A DNA stretch of 6,233 bases from DATLCI01 sp046714215 (GTDB lineage: Bacteria; Acidobacteriota; Terriglobia; Terriglobales; Acidobacteriaceae), in the NCBI GenBank assembly GCA_046714215.1, contig JBKKBM010000140.1, positions 1 through 6,233 on the forward strand, written 5' to 3'. The notes under the pieces were generated by a model. That model worked only from the letters and a program-made list of their open reading frames with translations. It was not told the origin of the DNA and did no database searches. This document shows, piece by piece, positions 1-6,233 of the stretch. How positions within the stretch are numbered: position 1 is the stretch's first letter; every line of letters starts with the position of its first letter. The position numbers and the translations under genes were made by a program.

Positions 1-2036
1 AACTGCGCGCGCAGCTCCGGCGTCTCGCGCACCTTGGTGTCGGCAATGTAGGTGTACGGCACCTCGAGCTTGTCCATAGCGATGCGATACCAGCCATCGT
101 TCTGCGTGCTTTGCCAGCCGTGCAGCAGGGCGATGCGCGGCACCGCCACCGGATGCGTCTTCACCTGCAATTCTGCGCCGGTGGAGTGGACTTTGATGCC
201 CAGGGCCTTCGCCTGCTCCATCACCGCGGAACCATCGCGCACGATGAAGCTGCCCGCGCAGAATTTCTTGCCATCGATCTCAAACGCTTCTTCGGCGGCT
301 TCCATCTTCACGTTGGGCAGGCGGAAGCGCAGCGTGGCCAGCGTGTTGTCAGTGTTGTGTTCGATGATGGCGACGCCGCCCGAGCCGGTGACTCCACCCG
401 CGGGCTTCAATTCGCCGCTCACCTTCGTCATAGGCGTATCGAGGATGAAGGTCTCCATCACCCGCGCCGTCTTCACATTGCGCAGTGCGCCGATGGTCCA
501 GCCCGTGTCGTCGTACGAGCGCGGGTCACGCGCGCTGTAGTACTGCGTGTCCAGCATCATGTCCGCCATGCGGCTGTAGGGCTGGTCCATGCGCACCACG
601 TAAGAGCCCGCGGGATACTTGGTCTCACCTATCTTGATCTCGTTGGTGGCGCGATGCACTTCGATGCCCTGGAGCTGGAACAGGTTCAACAGACGGGCCT
701 GCTCCGCCGGACGCGGGTCATCGCTGGCAAACACCCAGGCGGCGGGACCTTCGTTCCGTCCCTTCGCGACCGACCGCTTGCTCTTCGCATAGAAATTCTG
801 CAGGAACTGGCTGCCGTTCGTGGCCACGTTGTGCATGCCGAACAGCAACGCGCTTTGCGACAAGTTGATGTTGTTACGGAACGACCACTTCACCTTGGAC
901 AGAGGAGGATTGGGGCGGAACCATTCGCGCGAGGTCGAAGTCGCGGGCAAAGTCCGGGTGCGGGTGTCTGCGCCGCCGTTGCCGAATGTCTCATAAAAAC
1001 GTCCGATGGAGTTGTGCCCATTAGCGAGGTAGAACATGTAATTCGGCGCCCAACCGTCGTAGAAGCCCTGCGTCCAGACTCCGATCACGCCGCGCTTAGT
1101 CATCTCCTGAACTTCGTAATACGCCATCTGCTGCCATTCGCCGATGGTGATGGGGTCAAGCCAGGCGTTGTACGGCCCGGTGCCGGTCGAGATATACAGA
1201 TACGGCACCGATTCATGCAGATCATGGAAGACCGTGGGATGGAAATCGAGAAAGGTCTTCATCATGTTGCGGGAGAGAGCGAGCGAAAGCGTCATGCCGT
1301 CGCGATTGTTGTCATGCGAGACGTAGTGTCCCCACCAAGTCAGCGGGTATTGCGGCTTGTCTGGATTCTTCTTGCGATAGGTGTAGAGGTCCACCATACG
1401 GTCGCGGCCGTCCGTCTCTACCACCGGCGTGAGCATGATGATGGAATCTTTGCGGATCTTCTGGATAAAAGGAGACTCTTCCACTGCCAGCCGGTAGGCA
1501 AGCTCCATCTGCATCTCCGGTGAAGCCGTCTCCGGCGAATGGATGCTGCCGGCAGCCCAGTACAGCGGCTTCCCTTCCGCGATCAGCTTCTGCGCTTCCG
1601 CGTCGGTCAGGCTGCGCGGGTCGGCCAGTTTGGCCGTGATCTCGCGATAGCGGTCCAGCTTGGCTAAGTTGGCTTCATCTGAGATAGCGACCACCAACAT
1701 CTCGCGGCCCTCTTCGCTCTTGCCGATGCTCATCACCTTCACCCGCGGACTTTTGCTCGCCAGCAGCCGCATGTACGCGTTGATCTCCGCCACATGCGTC
1801 AGCACCTCCGGCGCGCCCACAATGTGCTTCAGGTGGACGTCGGGCGAGGGCACGCAAGAGCTTTGCGGCAGATGGTCCACTAACTCCGTGATGAAGAATG
1901 TTTCCGTGGTGTATTCCTTGATCTTCTTGCCGTATTCCACGTGGTCGGTGACCTTGCAGGCGGACTTCTGCGCCAGTGAAAGCGTGGAGACGGCGAACAG
2001 GAAACACGCGAGGATGAGTAGGCTCTTCAGCTTCAT
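1..2036 (-). CDS. Secreted M14-family zinc carboxypeptidase, 3' end beyond the window
   Basis: A continuous reading frame of 678 codons starts at the ATG complementary to 2034-2036 and is still open at base 1, so the C-terminus is missing. The start is supported by GAGG (2045-2048) 8 bases upstream and by an immediate Sec signal peptide: MKLK, a hydrophobic stretch, then a likely cut after Leu-Ala at residue 22. The protein should therefore act in the periplasm or outside the cell. The M14 domain spans roughly residues 75-400. H166 and E169 (HSPE) are the first two zinc ligands, N244/R245 (DNNRD) the likely substrate-carboxylate binders, H274 (HDLHES) the third zinc ligand, and E349 (GRFYETFGN) the likely catalytic glutamate. 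Residues from about 430 onward look like added alpha/beta domains; 633-665 (RIALLHGW...DGWYRIAMDKL) resemble the glutamine-amidotransferase-like tail of large bacterial M14 proteins. M14 enzymes remove C-terminal residues from peptides. The family call is firm; substrate specificity cannot be read from the sequence. Confidence 0.93.
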   Translation of the reverse strand, partial: MKLKSLLILACFLFAVSTLSLAQKSACKVTDHVEYGKKIKEYTTETFFITELVDHLPQSSCVPSPDVHLKHIVGAPEVLTHVAEINAYMRLLASKSPRVKVMSIGKSEEGREMLVVAISDEANLAKLDRYREITAKLADPRSLTDAEAQKLIAEGKPLYWAAGSIHSPETASPEMQMELAYRLAVEESPFIQKIRKDSIIMLTPVVETDGRDRMVDLYTYRKKNPDKPQYPLTWWGHYVSHDNNRDGMTLSLALSRNMMKTFLDFHPTVFHDLHESVPYLYISTGTGPYNAWLDPITIGEWQQMAYYEVQEMTKRGVIGVWTQGFYDGWAPNYMFYLANGHNSIGRFYETFGNGGADTRTRTLPATSTSREWFRPNPPLSKVKWSFRNNINLSQSALLFGMHNVATNGSQFLQNFYAKSKRSVAKGRNEGPAAWVFASDDPRPAEQARLLNLFQLQGIEVHRATNEIKIGETKYPAGSYVVRMDQPYSRMADMMLDTQYYSARDPRSYDDTGWTIGALRNVKTARVMETFILDTPMTKVSGELKPAGGVTGSGGVAIIEHNTDNTLATLRFRLPNVKMEAAEEAFEIDGKKFCAGSFIVRDGSAVMEQAKALGIKVHSTGAELQVKTHPVAVPRIALLHGWQSTQNDGWYRIAMDKLEVPYTYIADTKVRETPELRAQ

Positions 2037-2062
2037 GGATGAGACCTCGAATCGGCTAGGTG

Positions 2063-2083
2063 AAAAGGCGCTGATTATAACGC
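2063..2083 (-). terminator. Weak candidate intrinsic terminator or attenuator after terC
   Basis: As minus-strand RNA, bases 2083-2079 (GCGUU) can pair with 2072-2068 (AGCGC), with one G-U pair, around a 6-base loop, followed by one C and then UUUU (2066-2063). An alternative fold pairs GGCG (2093-2090) with CGCC (2070-2067), directly followed by the same U-run. Both stems are short (4-5 pairs) and the U-run is brief, so termination would be partial at best. The element sits in the 56-base gap between terC and the M14 gene and shares bases with the candidate -10 box. Confidence 0.25.
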
Positions 2084-2104
2084 TTCTGACGCCTATAACG
2101 CTTC
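2076..2104. repeat. 11-base direct repeat across the terC stop codon
   Basis: TATAACGCTTC occurs at 2076-2086 and again, identically, at 2094-2104, with an 18-base period. On the coding (minus) strand the unit reads GAAGCGTTATA. The upstream copy supplies the last codons and part of the stop of terC (Glu-Ala-Leu-stop); the downstream copy forms most of the candidate TATAAT box. It may be a small local duplication or a two-site operator; two copies are too few to decide. Confidence 0.6.
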
Positions 2105-3037
2105 GTCCGCCGGGGCTTGCGGCAGTTGCTTGGGCACCTTCGGAGGAAACAGCAGAGACGCGACAATAGACAGGATAAGCAGGCCCGCAACCACGCTCAA
2201 CGCGACCATGATGGGGACCTTATAGATGTTCGAAAGCAGCATCTTGCCGCCGATGAACACTAAGATCGCCGACAATCCGTAATTCAGGTAATGGAATACC
2301 GCCATCATGCCGGCCAAGGCAAAGTACATGGAGCGGAGACCTAAGATGGCAAAGACGTTCGACGTGTAGACGATGAACGGATCGCGAGTGATGGCCAGGA
2401 TGGCGGGGATGGAATCCACCGCGAACAGCAGGTCCGTCATCTCTACCGCCAGCAACACGACGAACAGAGGCGTGGCCATGCGCTTGCCGTCGCGCAGGAT
2501 AAAGAAATTTCCCCCTTCATAATTCTTAGTCACGGGGAAAGTCCGGCGAAACCATCTGAGCGCGGGATTGTCTTCGGGATGGATGTCGGTCTCGTCCTGC
2601 ACCGCCAGCTTGATGCCGGTGTAGACCAGGAAAGCGCCGAAGATGTAGATGATCCAGTGGAAGCGATTGATCAGGGCTACGCCGCTGGCGATGAAGATAG
2701 CGCGCATCACCAGAGCACCCACAATGCCCCAGAACAACACTTTGTGCTGGTGCACGTCCGGAACTTTGAAGTAAGTGAAGAGGATCAGGAAGACGAATAG
2801 ATTGTCGACGCTCAGCGAGAGTTCAATGAGATACCCGGTCACGAACTCCAGGCCCGGCTGCTTTCCTTTCCAGAAGTAGACGATCACAGCAAACGCCAGC
2901 GCCAGCGCGATCCATACCGCGCTCCAGGTCAGGGCTTCCTTGAACTTCACCACATGCGACTTCCGGTGAAAGACGCCCAGGTCGAGCGCCAGCATCACCA
3001 CCACGAACACATTGAATGCGATCCAGAAAGTCAGCAT
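2093..3037 (-). CDS. TerC/Alx-family integral membrane protein, likely manganese/metal exporter
   Basis: A complete 314-residue protein of the TerC family (TC 2.A.109). It has about eight or nine hydrophobic segments and the two family signatures: ELSLSVDN at 72-79 (acidic E72, D78) and EMTDLLFAVDS at 199-209 (acidic E199, D202, D208). D19 in the first membrane helix (LALDLGVF) is also typical. A hydrophilic stretch at about 147-188 separates the two halves. Characterised relatives (E. coli Alx, B. subtilis MeeF/MeeY) export Mn(II), and the Bacillus proteins help metalate secreted enzymes; older annotations tie the name to tellurite resistance. Nothing else from a tellurite (ter) cluster is present, so a metal-export role fits better. 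The start gives the usual TerC N-terminus (TFWIAFNVFVVVMLALDLGVFHRK), although no clear Shine-Dalgarno precedes it. The gene follows the symporter by 37 bases; there is no room there for a yybP-ykoY riboswitch. Confidence 0.93.
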   Translation of the reverse strand: MLTFWIAFNVFVVVMLALDLGVFHRKSHVVKFKEALTWSAVWIALALAFAVIVYFWKGKQPGLEFVTGYLIELSLSVDNLFVFLILFTYFKVPDVHQHKVLFWGIVGALVMRAIFIASGVALINRFHWIIYIFGAFLVYTGIKLAVQDETDIHPEDNPALRWFRRTFPVTKNYEGGNFFILRDGKRMATPLFVVLLAVEMTDLLFAVDSIPAILAITRDPFIVYTSNVFAILGLRSMYFALAGMMAVFHYLNYGLSAILVFIGGKMLLSNIYKVPIMVALSVVAGLLILSIVASLLFPPKVPKQLPQAPADEAL

Positions 3038-3057
3038 GAGTTTTTATTGTAAAGGTT

Positions 3058-3077
3058 TAGCGCGAAACGTGGCGCTA
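3058..3077 (-). other. Stem-loop at the symporter-terC junction
   Basis: TAGCGC at 3058-3063 and GCGCTA at 3072-3077 form a perfect 6-base inverted repeat with an 8-base loop. On the transcribed strand the upstream arm contains the symporter stop codon TAG (3075-3077). The downstream sequence is AACCTTTACAAT, without a U-run, so this is not an ordinary intrinsic terminator. It could stabilise or punctuate the mRNA between the two genes, or be chance. Confidence 0.3.
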
Positions 3078-4910
3078 TTGGCTGAGCGTCTCCCAGCCGC
3101 GGCGGTTGAGGTCCCAGTAGAGGAACGCGACGCACAACCCGGCGCCCAGCAGGTACAACGCGCCCGTTGTGGCAGGCCCAAGTATCAGGCGTCCGATGCC
3201 AAAGAGACTGAAATAGATGAGCGCACAGCCCGCGATCCAATCCGCCGTGGCCCACAGCAGGCTCTGCTTGGATTCAAAACCGGACTCGCGCGCGATCGGT
3301 CCCCAGCCAAATGCGGAAGGGCGAACCACGTCGTAAAACGACTTCAATTTCTCTACCGGTTCCGGACGCGTGATGAAAGTCACAACCAACCAGACGATGG
3401 TGGTGAAGCCGGTAGTGATGATCATTAGCCAGGCAAAGCCGTGAGGATCGGAAGCGTCCATCGCTACGAGTGGCAACTTCGGATCGAAGCTGTTGAGCAA
3501 AGTGACCACCGGCATTCCCACCTTGGTCTGCAGAATGGAAGAGCAGAGACCGGCGGCCACCATGGCGGAGATCTCTGACCACGCATTCACGCGCCACCAG
3601 AACCAGCGGAGCATAAAGACCAGTCCCGCGCCGGCGCCGATCGAGAGCAGAAACTTCCACGCCCCACCGATCGATTCCATGTAAAAGGACACCACCGCCG
3701 CGAGCAAGGTCACGAAGACGGTGGTCGCACGCGACGCCGTCACGTAATGGCCCTCGCTGGCGGTCTTGTTCACGAAGCGGCGATAGAAATCGTTCATTAG
3801 GTACGACGCACCCAGGTTGATGTGGGTCGCCATGGTCGACATATACGCCGCCGCAAAGCCGGCCAGCATCAGTCCGCGCAAATACGGCGGCAGGTGCTCG
3901 ATCATCACCAGCATGTATCCGAACTCAGGATCGAACTTGCCGGTGGTGGGATTGACGGGGTTGGGAAACAGCAGCACGGCGACCAGCGCGGTCAGGATCC
4001 AGGGCCACGGACGGATCGCATAATGCGCGATGTTGAACCACAGCGTGGCGCCCAGAGAATGCTTCTCATTCTTAGCGGAGAAGATGCGCTGCGCGATGTA
4101 GCCGCCGCCTCCGGGCTCCGCGCCGGGATACCAGCTCGCCCACCAGTTCAAGCTGATGAAGACGAGGAACATGATGAACCATCCCGAGGTCCAGTCCGGA
4201 GTGAATGCCAGGGTGTTCGTGCCGTTCGCCAGGGCGGCATCATGAGCGGCTATCTTCGTCTTCAACGAATCAATGCCGCCGACTGCGTTCACCGCGAAGA
4301 CCGCGAGCGCCGTGACCACGCCCATCTTGAGTACGAATTGCACCACGTCCGTCCATAAGATGGACCACAACCCGGAAGCCCCGGTGTACACCATGATGAA
4401 GGCGGCGATGGCCAACGTGATGGCCAGGGCCCGCAGGTGACTTACGCCCAGCGTGATGACCAGGATCTTCACCATGGCTAGGTTCACCCAGCCCATGATG
4501 ATGGTGTTGATGACGAGCCCGAGATACAGCGCGCGAAAGCCGCGCAGAAATGCCGCGGGTTTGCCCGCGTAGCGGATCTCAGCGAACTCCATGTCGGTGA
4601 TCACGCCGGCCCGTCGCCACAGCCGGGCGAAGAAAAATACCGTGAGCATGCCGCTCAGGGCAAAGCTCCACCACAACCAGTTCCCCGCGATGCCGTAGGT
4701 GTAAATGAACCCGGTGACCACCAGCGGGGTGTCGGCGCCGAACGTAGTCGCGACCATCGAGGTGCCAGCCAGCCACCACGGGACACTTCGTCCGGAGACG
4801 AAGAACTCACCCACGCTGCCGCTTGCCTTGCGGTAATAGTAAAAGCCGATACCGAGGTTGATAGCGAAGTAGATCGCGATGACGACCCAGTCGAGTGTAG
4901 TCAGCTGCAT
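3075..4910 (-). CDS. Sodium:solute symporter family (SSS) transporter, substrate unknown
   Basis: A complete 611-residue polytopic membrane protein of the SSS family (TC 2.A.21), which couples Na+ entry to uptake of a sugar, amino acid, carboxylate or similar solute across the cytoplasmic membrane. The N-terminus is typical: DWVVIAIYFAINLGIGFYY (first helix, about 7-25), then the loop GEFFVSGRSVPWWLAGTSMVATTF (34-57). About 13-15 hydrophobic segments can be counted. S358/T359 in GFAAAYMSTMATHINLGAS (351-369) match the place where SSS proteins bind Na+ (Na2 site). A hydrophilic stretch with several charged residues (about 514-548) precedes the last two helices. The start is the first ATG of the frame and fits the family; a GGAG lies 11 bases upstream, a rather long spacing. 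It begins 30 bases after the M28 peptidase stop, which suggests co-transcription and possibly uptake of a peptidase product. The motifs do not reveal the substrate, and specificity in this family is poorly predicted by similarity. Confidence 0.93.
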   Translation of the reverse strand: MQLTTLDWVVIAIYFAINLGIGFYYYRKASGSVGEFFVSGRSVPWWLAGTSMVATTFGADTPLVVTGFIYTYGIAGNWLWWSFALSGMLTVFFFARLWRRAGVITDMEFAEIRYAGKPAAFLRGFRALYLGLVINTIIMGWVNLAMVKILVITLGVSHLRALAITLAIAAFIMVYTGASGLWSILWTDVVQFVLKMGVVTALAVFAVNAVGGIDSLKTKIAAHDAALANGTNTLAFTPDWTSGWFIMFLVFISLNWWASWYPGAEPGGGGYIAQRIFSAKNEKHSLGATLWFNIAHYAIRPWPWILTALVAVLLFPNPVNPTTGKFDPEFGYMLVMIEHLPPYLRGLMLAGFAAAYMSTMATHINLGASYLMNDFYRRFVNKTASEGHYVTASRATTVFVTLLAAVVSFYMESIGGAWKFLLSIGAGAGLVFMLRWFWWRVNAWSEISAMVAAGLCSSILQTKVGMPVVTLLNSFDPKLPLVAMDASDPHGFAWLMIITTGFTTIVWLVVTFITRPEPVEKLKSFYDVVRPSAFGWGPIARESGFESKQSLLWATADWIAGCALIYFSLFGIGRLILGPATTGALYLLGAGLCVAFLYWDLNRRGWETLSQ

Positions 4911-4940
4911 GATTTGCGAGTCTCCGTGGAGCCAAGAAGA

Positions 4941-6233
4941 TTATTTGCGCCGAGCAGAGATCTGTTGCCAGTCCGTCCACATCGAAAAAGTCTTTAGCTG
5001 GACGTCCAAGCCGGTGTCCTTCAGCAAGGCTTCAATCTCAGAAACTGTCTGCCGGGGTGCGATGCGTTCCGGCGCGTCCGCAATGGCGAAGACGGTAGCC
5101 GCTGCGATGACGACGTGGCGGCGTAAGGCGTCGAGATCGACTTTATCGTAGGTGTCAGAGCTGGCGTGGTAATTGATCAGATAGTTCGCTTCTTTCTGGC
5201 TGGCGACCAGCGTGGGGACGCCTTCCAGCAGCAGGTGGATGTTGTCCGTGCCAACAAAGGCGTCTGTCGTCATGTCTTTTACGCCCAGGGCCTGCAACGG
5301 GGCAAGCAGCGCGGTGACCGCGGTGACTGCGTCTTTCCGTCCACCGAGTGAATAACCGGTCACGGGGCCGGTGCCGGCATCGAAGACAACGTCCGCGACG
5401 ATTTTGTCTAGTTCGGCGCGGTGACGAATGGCGTAGTCGCGTGAGCCCAGCATGCCTTGCTCTTCTCCGGAATAGAGGATGAAGCGGATGGAACGGCGAG
5501 GCGTGAGGCCGGCAGCCTTGATCGCGCGCAGGGCATCGATCACCAGCGCGGAATTGCAACCGTTATCGAGCGCGCCCGTACCCAGTTCCCACGAATCAAG
5601 ATGTGCGCCGAGAATGACATATTCGTCGGGCTTCTCCCGCCCGCGAATCTCCCCGATCACGTTCTGCGTTTGAAAAGTGGGCCCCGTGTGGTTGGGCAAG
5701 GAGACCTGCGCTCGAACCGGCTTGCCGGAGGCGAGAATGCGCGCGATTCGTTCGCCGTCTTCCCGGGCCACAATAAACGTCGGCAGCTTGGCAATCTGGC
5801 CCTGCACCGCATTAATGTGGCGGTAGAGCAGGTCGTGCTCGCGCGTGCTGATAAAGGCGATCGCCGCCGCCTTGCCTTTCGTGGCGAGTTCTATGATCGG
5901 AGGAGCGATCAGGTAGTCAGTAAACAGATCTTCCCAGGTTGTGCCTACGTTGGAATGGACAAGGACCACAGCGCCCGCAATGGATCCGGCTTTCGCGTAC
6001 TCCGCAGCGCTGCCATGGCCCACATCGATGAAGCGCACCGGCGTGGCCCGAGTGAATGCCGGCGCCCAAGGCGAGGCTACAGCTCGGACTTTGAAGCTCA
6101 CCGGCGAAGTAACGCGGACCGACGTCGCTCCTTCCGCCCAATCGGCGGGCATGGAAAATGATTCAGTGATGACGGTATCGGCGCCCGCCGTTTTCATCCC
6201 CGCCATCGCCCAGGCGATCGCTTTGTCCATGGC
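4941..6233 (-). CDS. M28-family zinc aminopeptidase with PA domain, 5' end beyond the window
   Basis: The frame is open to the right edge and ends at TAA (4941-4943). Residues below are numbered from the Met at 6230, which is internal: the sequence there (MDKAIAWAMAGMK) looks like the middle of the N-terminal helix of M28 proteins, so the true start and any signal peptide lie outside. A protease-associated (PA) domain occupies about 60-175. The di-zinc peptidase domain follows: H210 (GAHLDSW), bridging D222 (GALDNG), catalytic E256 and ligand E257 (SGEEQG), D284 (FDAGTG) and H355 (YHASSDTYDKV). All metal-site residues are present, so the enzyme should be active. The PA-plus-M28 layout resembles carboxypeptidase Q/PGCP-like and bacterial secreted aminopeptidases, which cleave dipeptides or N-terminal residues. 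It precedes the symporter by 30 bases, as first gene seen of a likely operon. The exact substrate is unknown. Confidence 0.93.
   Translation of the reverse strand, partial: AMDKAIAWAMAGMKTAGADTVITESFSMPADWAEGATSVRVTSPVSFKVRAVASPWAPAFTRATPVRFIDVGHGSAAEYAKAGSIAGAVVLVHSNVGTTWEDLFTDYLIAPPIIELATKGKAAAIAFISTREHDLLYRHINAVQGQIAKLPTFIVAREDGERIARILASGKPVRAQVSLPNHTGPTFQTQNVIGEIRGREKPDEYVILGAHLDSWELGTGALDNGCNSALVIDALRAIKAAGLTPRRSIRFILYSGEEQGMLGSRDYAIRHRAELDKIVADVVFDAGTGPVTGYSLGGRKDAVTAVTALLAPLQALGVKDMTTDAFVGTDNIHLLLEGVPTLVASQKEANYLINYHASSDTYDKVDLDALRRHVVIAAATVFAIADAPERIAPRQTVSEIEALLKDTGLDVQLKTFSMWTDWQQISARRK

Larger units (their letters stand above)
2034..2104 (-). promoter_or_regulatory. Candidate sigma70-type promoter and ribosome-binding site for the M14 peptidase gene
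   Basis: On the minus strand a perfect TATAAT lies at 2074-2079, 37 bases upstream of the M14 start codon. Transcription would begin near 2067, giving a leader of about 30 bases that carries GAGG at 2045-2048, 8 bases before the ATG. No good TTGACA-like -35 box is seen at the right distance; AGCGTT is the nearest hexamer at 17-base spacing and is weak. The site overlaps the last codons of the upstream terC gene. It could drive the peptidase independently of the upstream operon, but an exact -10 alone can occur by chance. Confidence 0.35.

Noticed and set aside
111..1523. Long 470-codon open frame on the plus strand
   Set aside because: It is antisense to the M14 coding region, which has motifs, a signal peptide and a ribosome site. 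The plus-strand translation is rich in Arg, His and Ala without any recognisable domain, as expected for a shadow of GC-biased codons.
2004..2036. Possible lipoprotein signal in the M14 peptidase (Ile-Leu-Ala-Cys ending at Cys11)
   Set aside because: The -2 residue is Leu, unlike the lipobox consensus, and the Cys lies too early in the hydrophobic stretch, which continues to a normal Ala-type cleavage site near residue 22.
3038..3074. Manganese riboswitch (yybP-ykoY), often found upstream of terC-type genes
   Set aside because: Only 37 bases separate the symporter stop from the terC start, too short for that riboswitch, and none of its conserved loops is visible.
3822..4358. 178-codon open frame on the plus strand
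   Set aside because: Antisense to the symporter; charged, membrane-less composition and no family resemblance.
4922..4931. Small inverted repeat CTCC-GT-GGAG between the M28 and symporter genes
   Set aside because: The stem is 4 pairs with a 2-base loop, which is sterically poor, and no U-run follows; it is neither a terminator nor a believable ribosome-site lock.
5457..6161. 234-codon open frame on the plus strand
   Set aside because: Antisense to the PA-M28 peptidase; Arg-rich, low-complexity translation with no motif.
6228..6230. ATG as possible start of the M28 peptidase
   Set aside because: The frame stays open upstream to the window edge, and the protein there lacks a signal peptide and begins mid-helix compared with the family; this Met is internal.

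Overview
The window is a tightly packed bacterial segment with all four recognisable genes on the minus strand. Read in the direction of transcription (high to low coordinates) they are: an M28 zinc aminopeptidase whose start lies beyond the right edge, a sodium:solute symporter (SSS family), a TerC/Alx-family membrane protein, and a secreted M14 zinc carboxypeptidase that runs off the left edge. The gaps between them are only about 30, 37 and 56 bases, so the first three genes look like one operon. The fourth either belongs to it or has its own promoter in the 56-base gap. I see no RNA genes, mobile elements, CRISPR arrays or phage features.

The composition is moderately GC-rich (by eye, high fifties per cent). 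The protein types (large M14 peptidase with an alpha/beta C-terminal region, PA-domain M28 peptidase, SSS transporter with a 'VPWWLAGTSMVATTF' segment) recall soil Acidobacteriota. This taxonomic guess rests on general resemblance only.

Region by region: 4941-6233 encodes the PA-inserted M28 peptidase, with all its metal-site motifs intact. 3075-4910 encodes a complete 611-residue SSS transporter of unknown substrate. 2093-3037 encodes a complete 314-residue TerC protein with both acidic membrane motifs. 1-2036 encodes the first 678 residues of the M14 peptidase, beginning with a clear Sec signal peptide. The junctions hold small signals: a stem-loop containing the symporter stop codon, an 11-base direct repeat across the terC stop that contains a perfect TATAAT, and a weak hairpin plus U-run overlapping it.

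The plausible biology is peptide scavenging. The secreted zinc peptidases would break down peptides outside the cytoplasm and the symporter could import a product. TerC could handle metal, since TerC proteins are known Mn exporters that can help metalate secreted enzymes. That functional link is inference from gene order. I found no clearly new system; each gene belongs to a known family.
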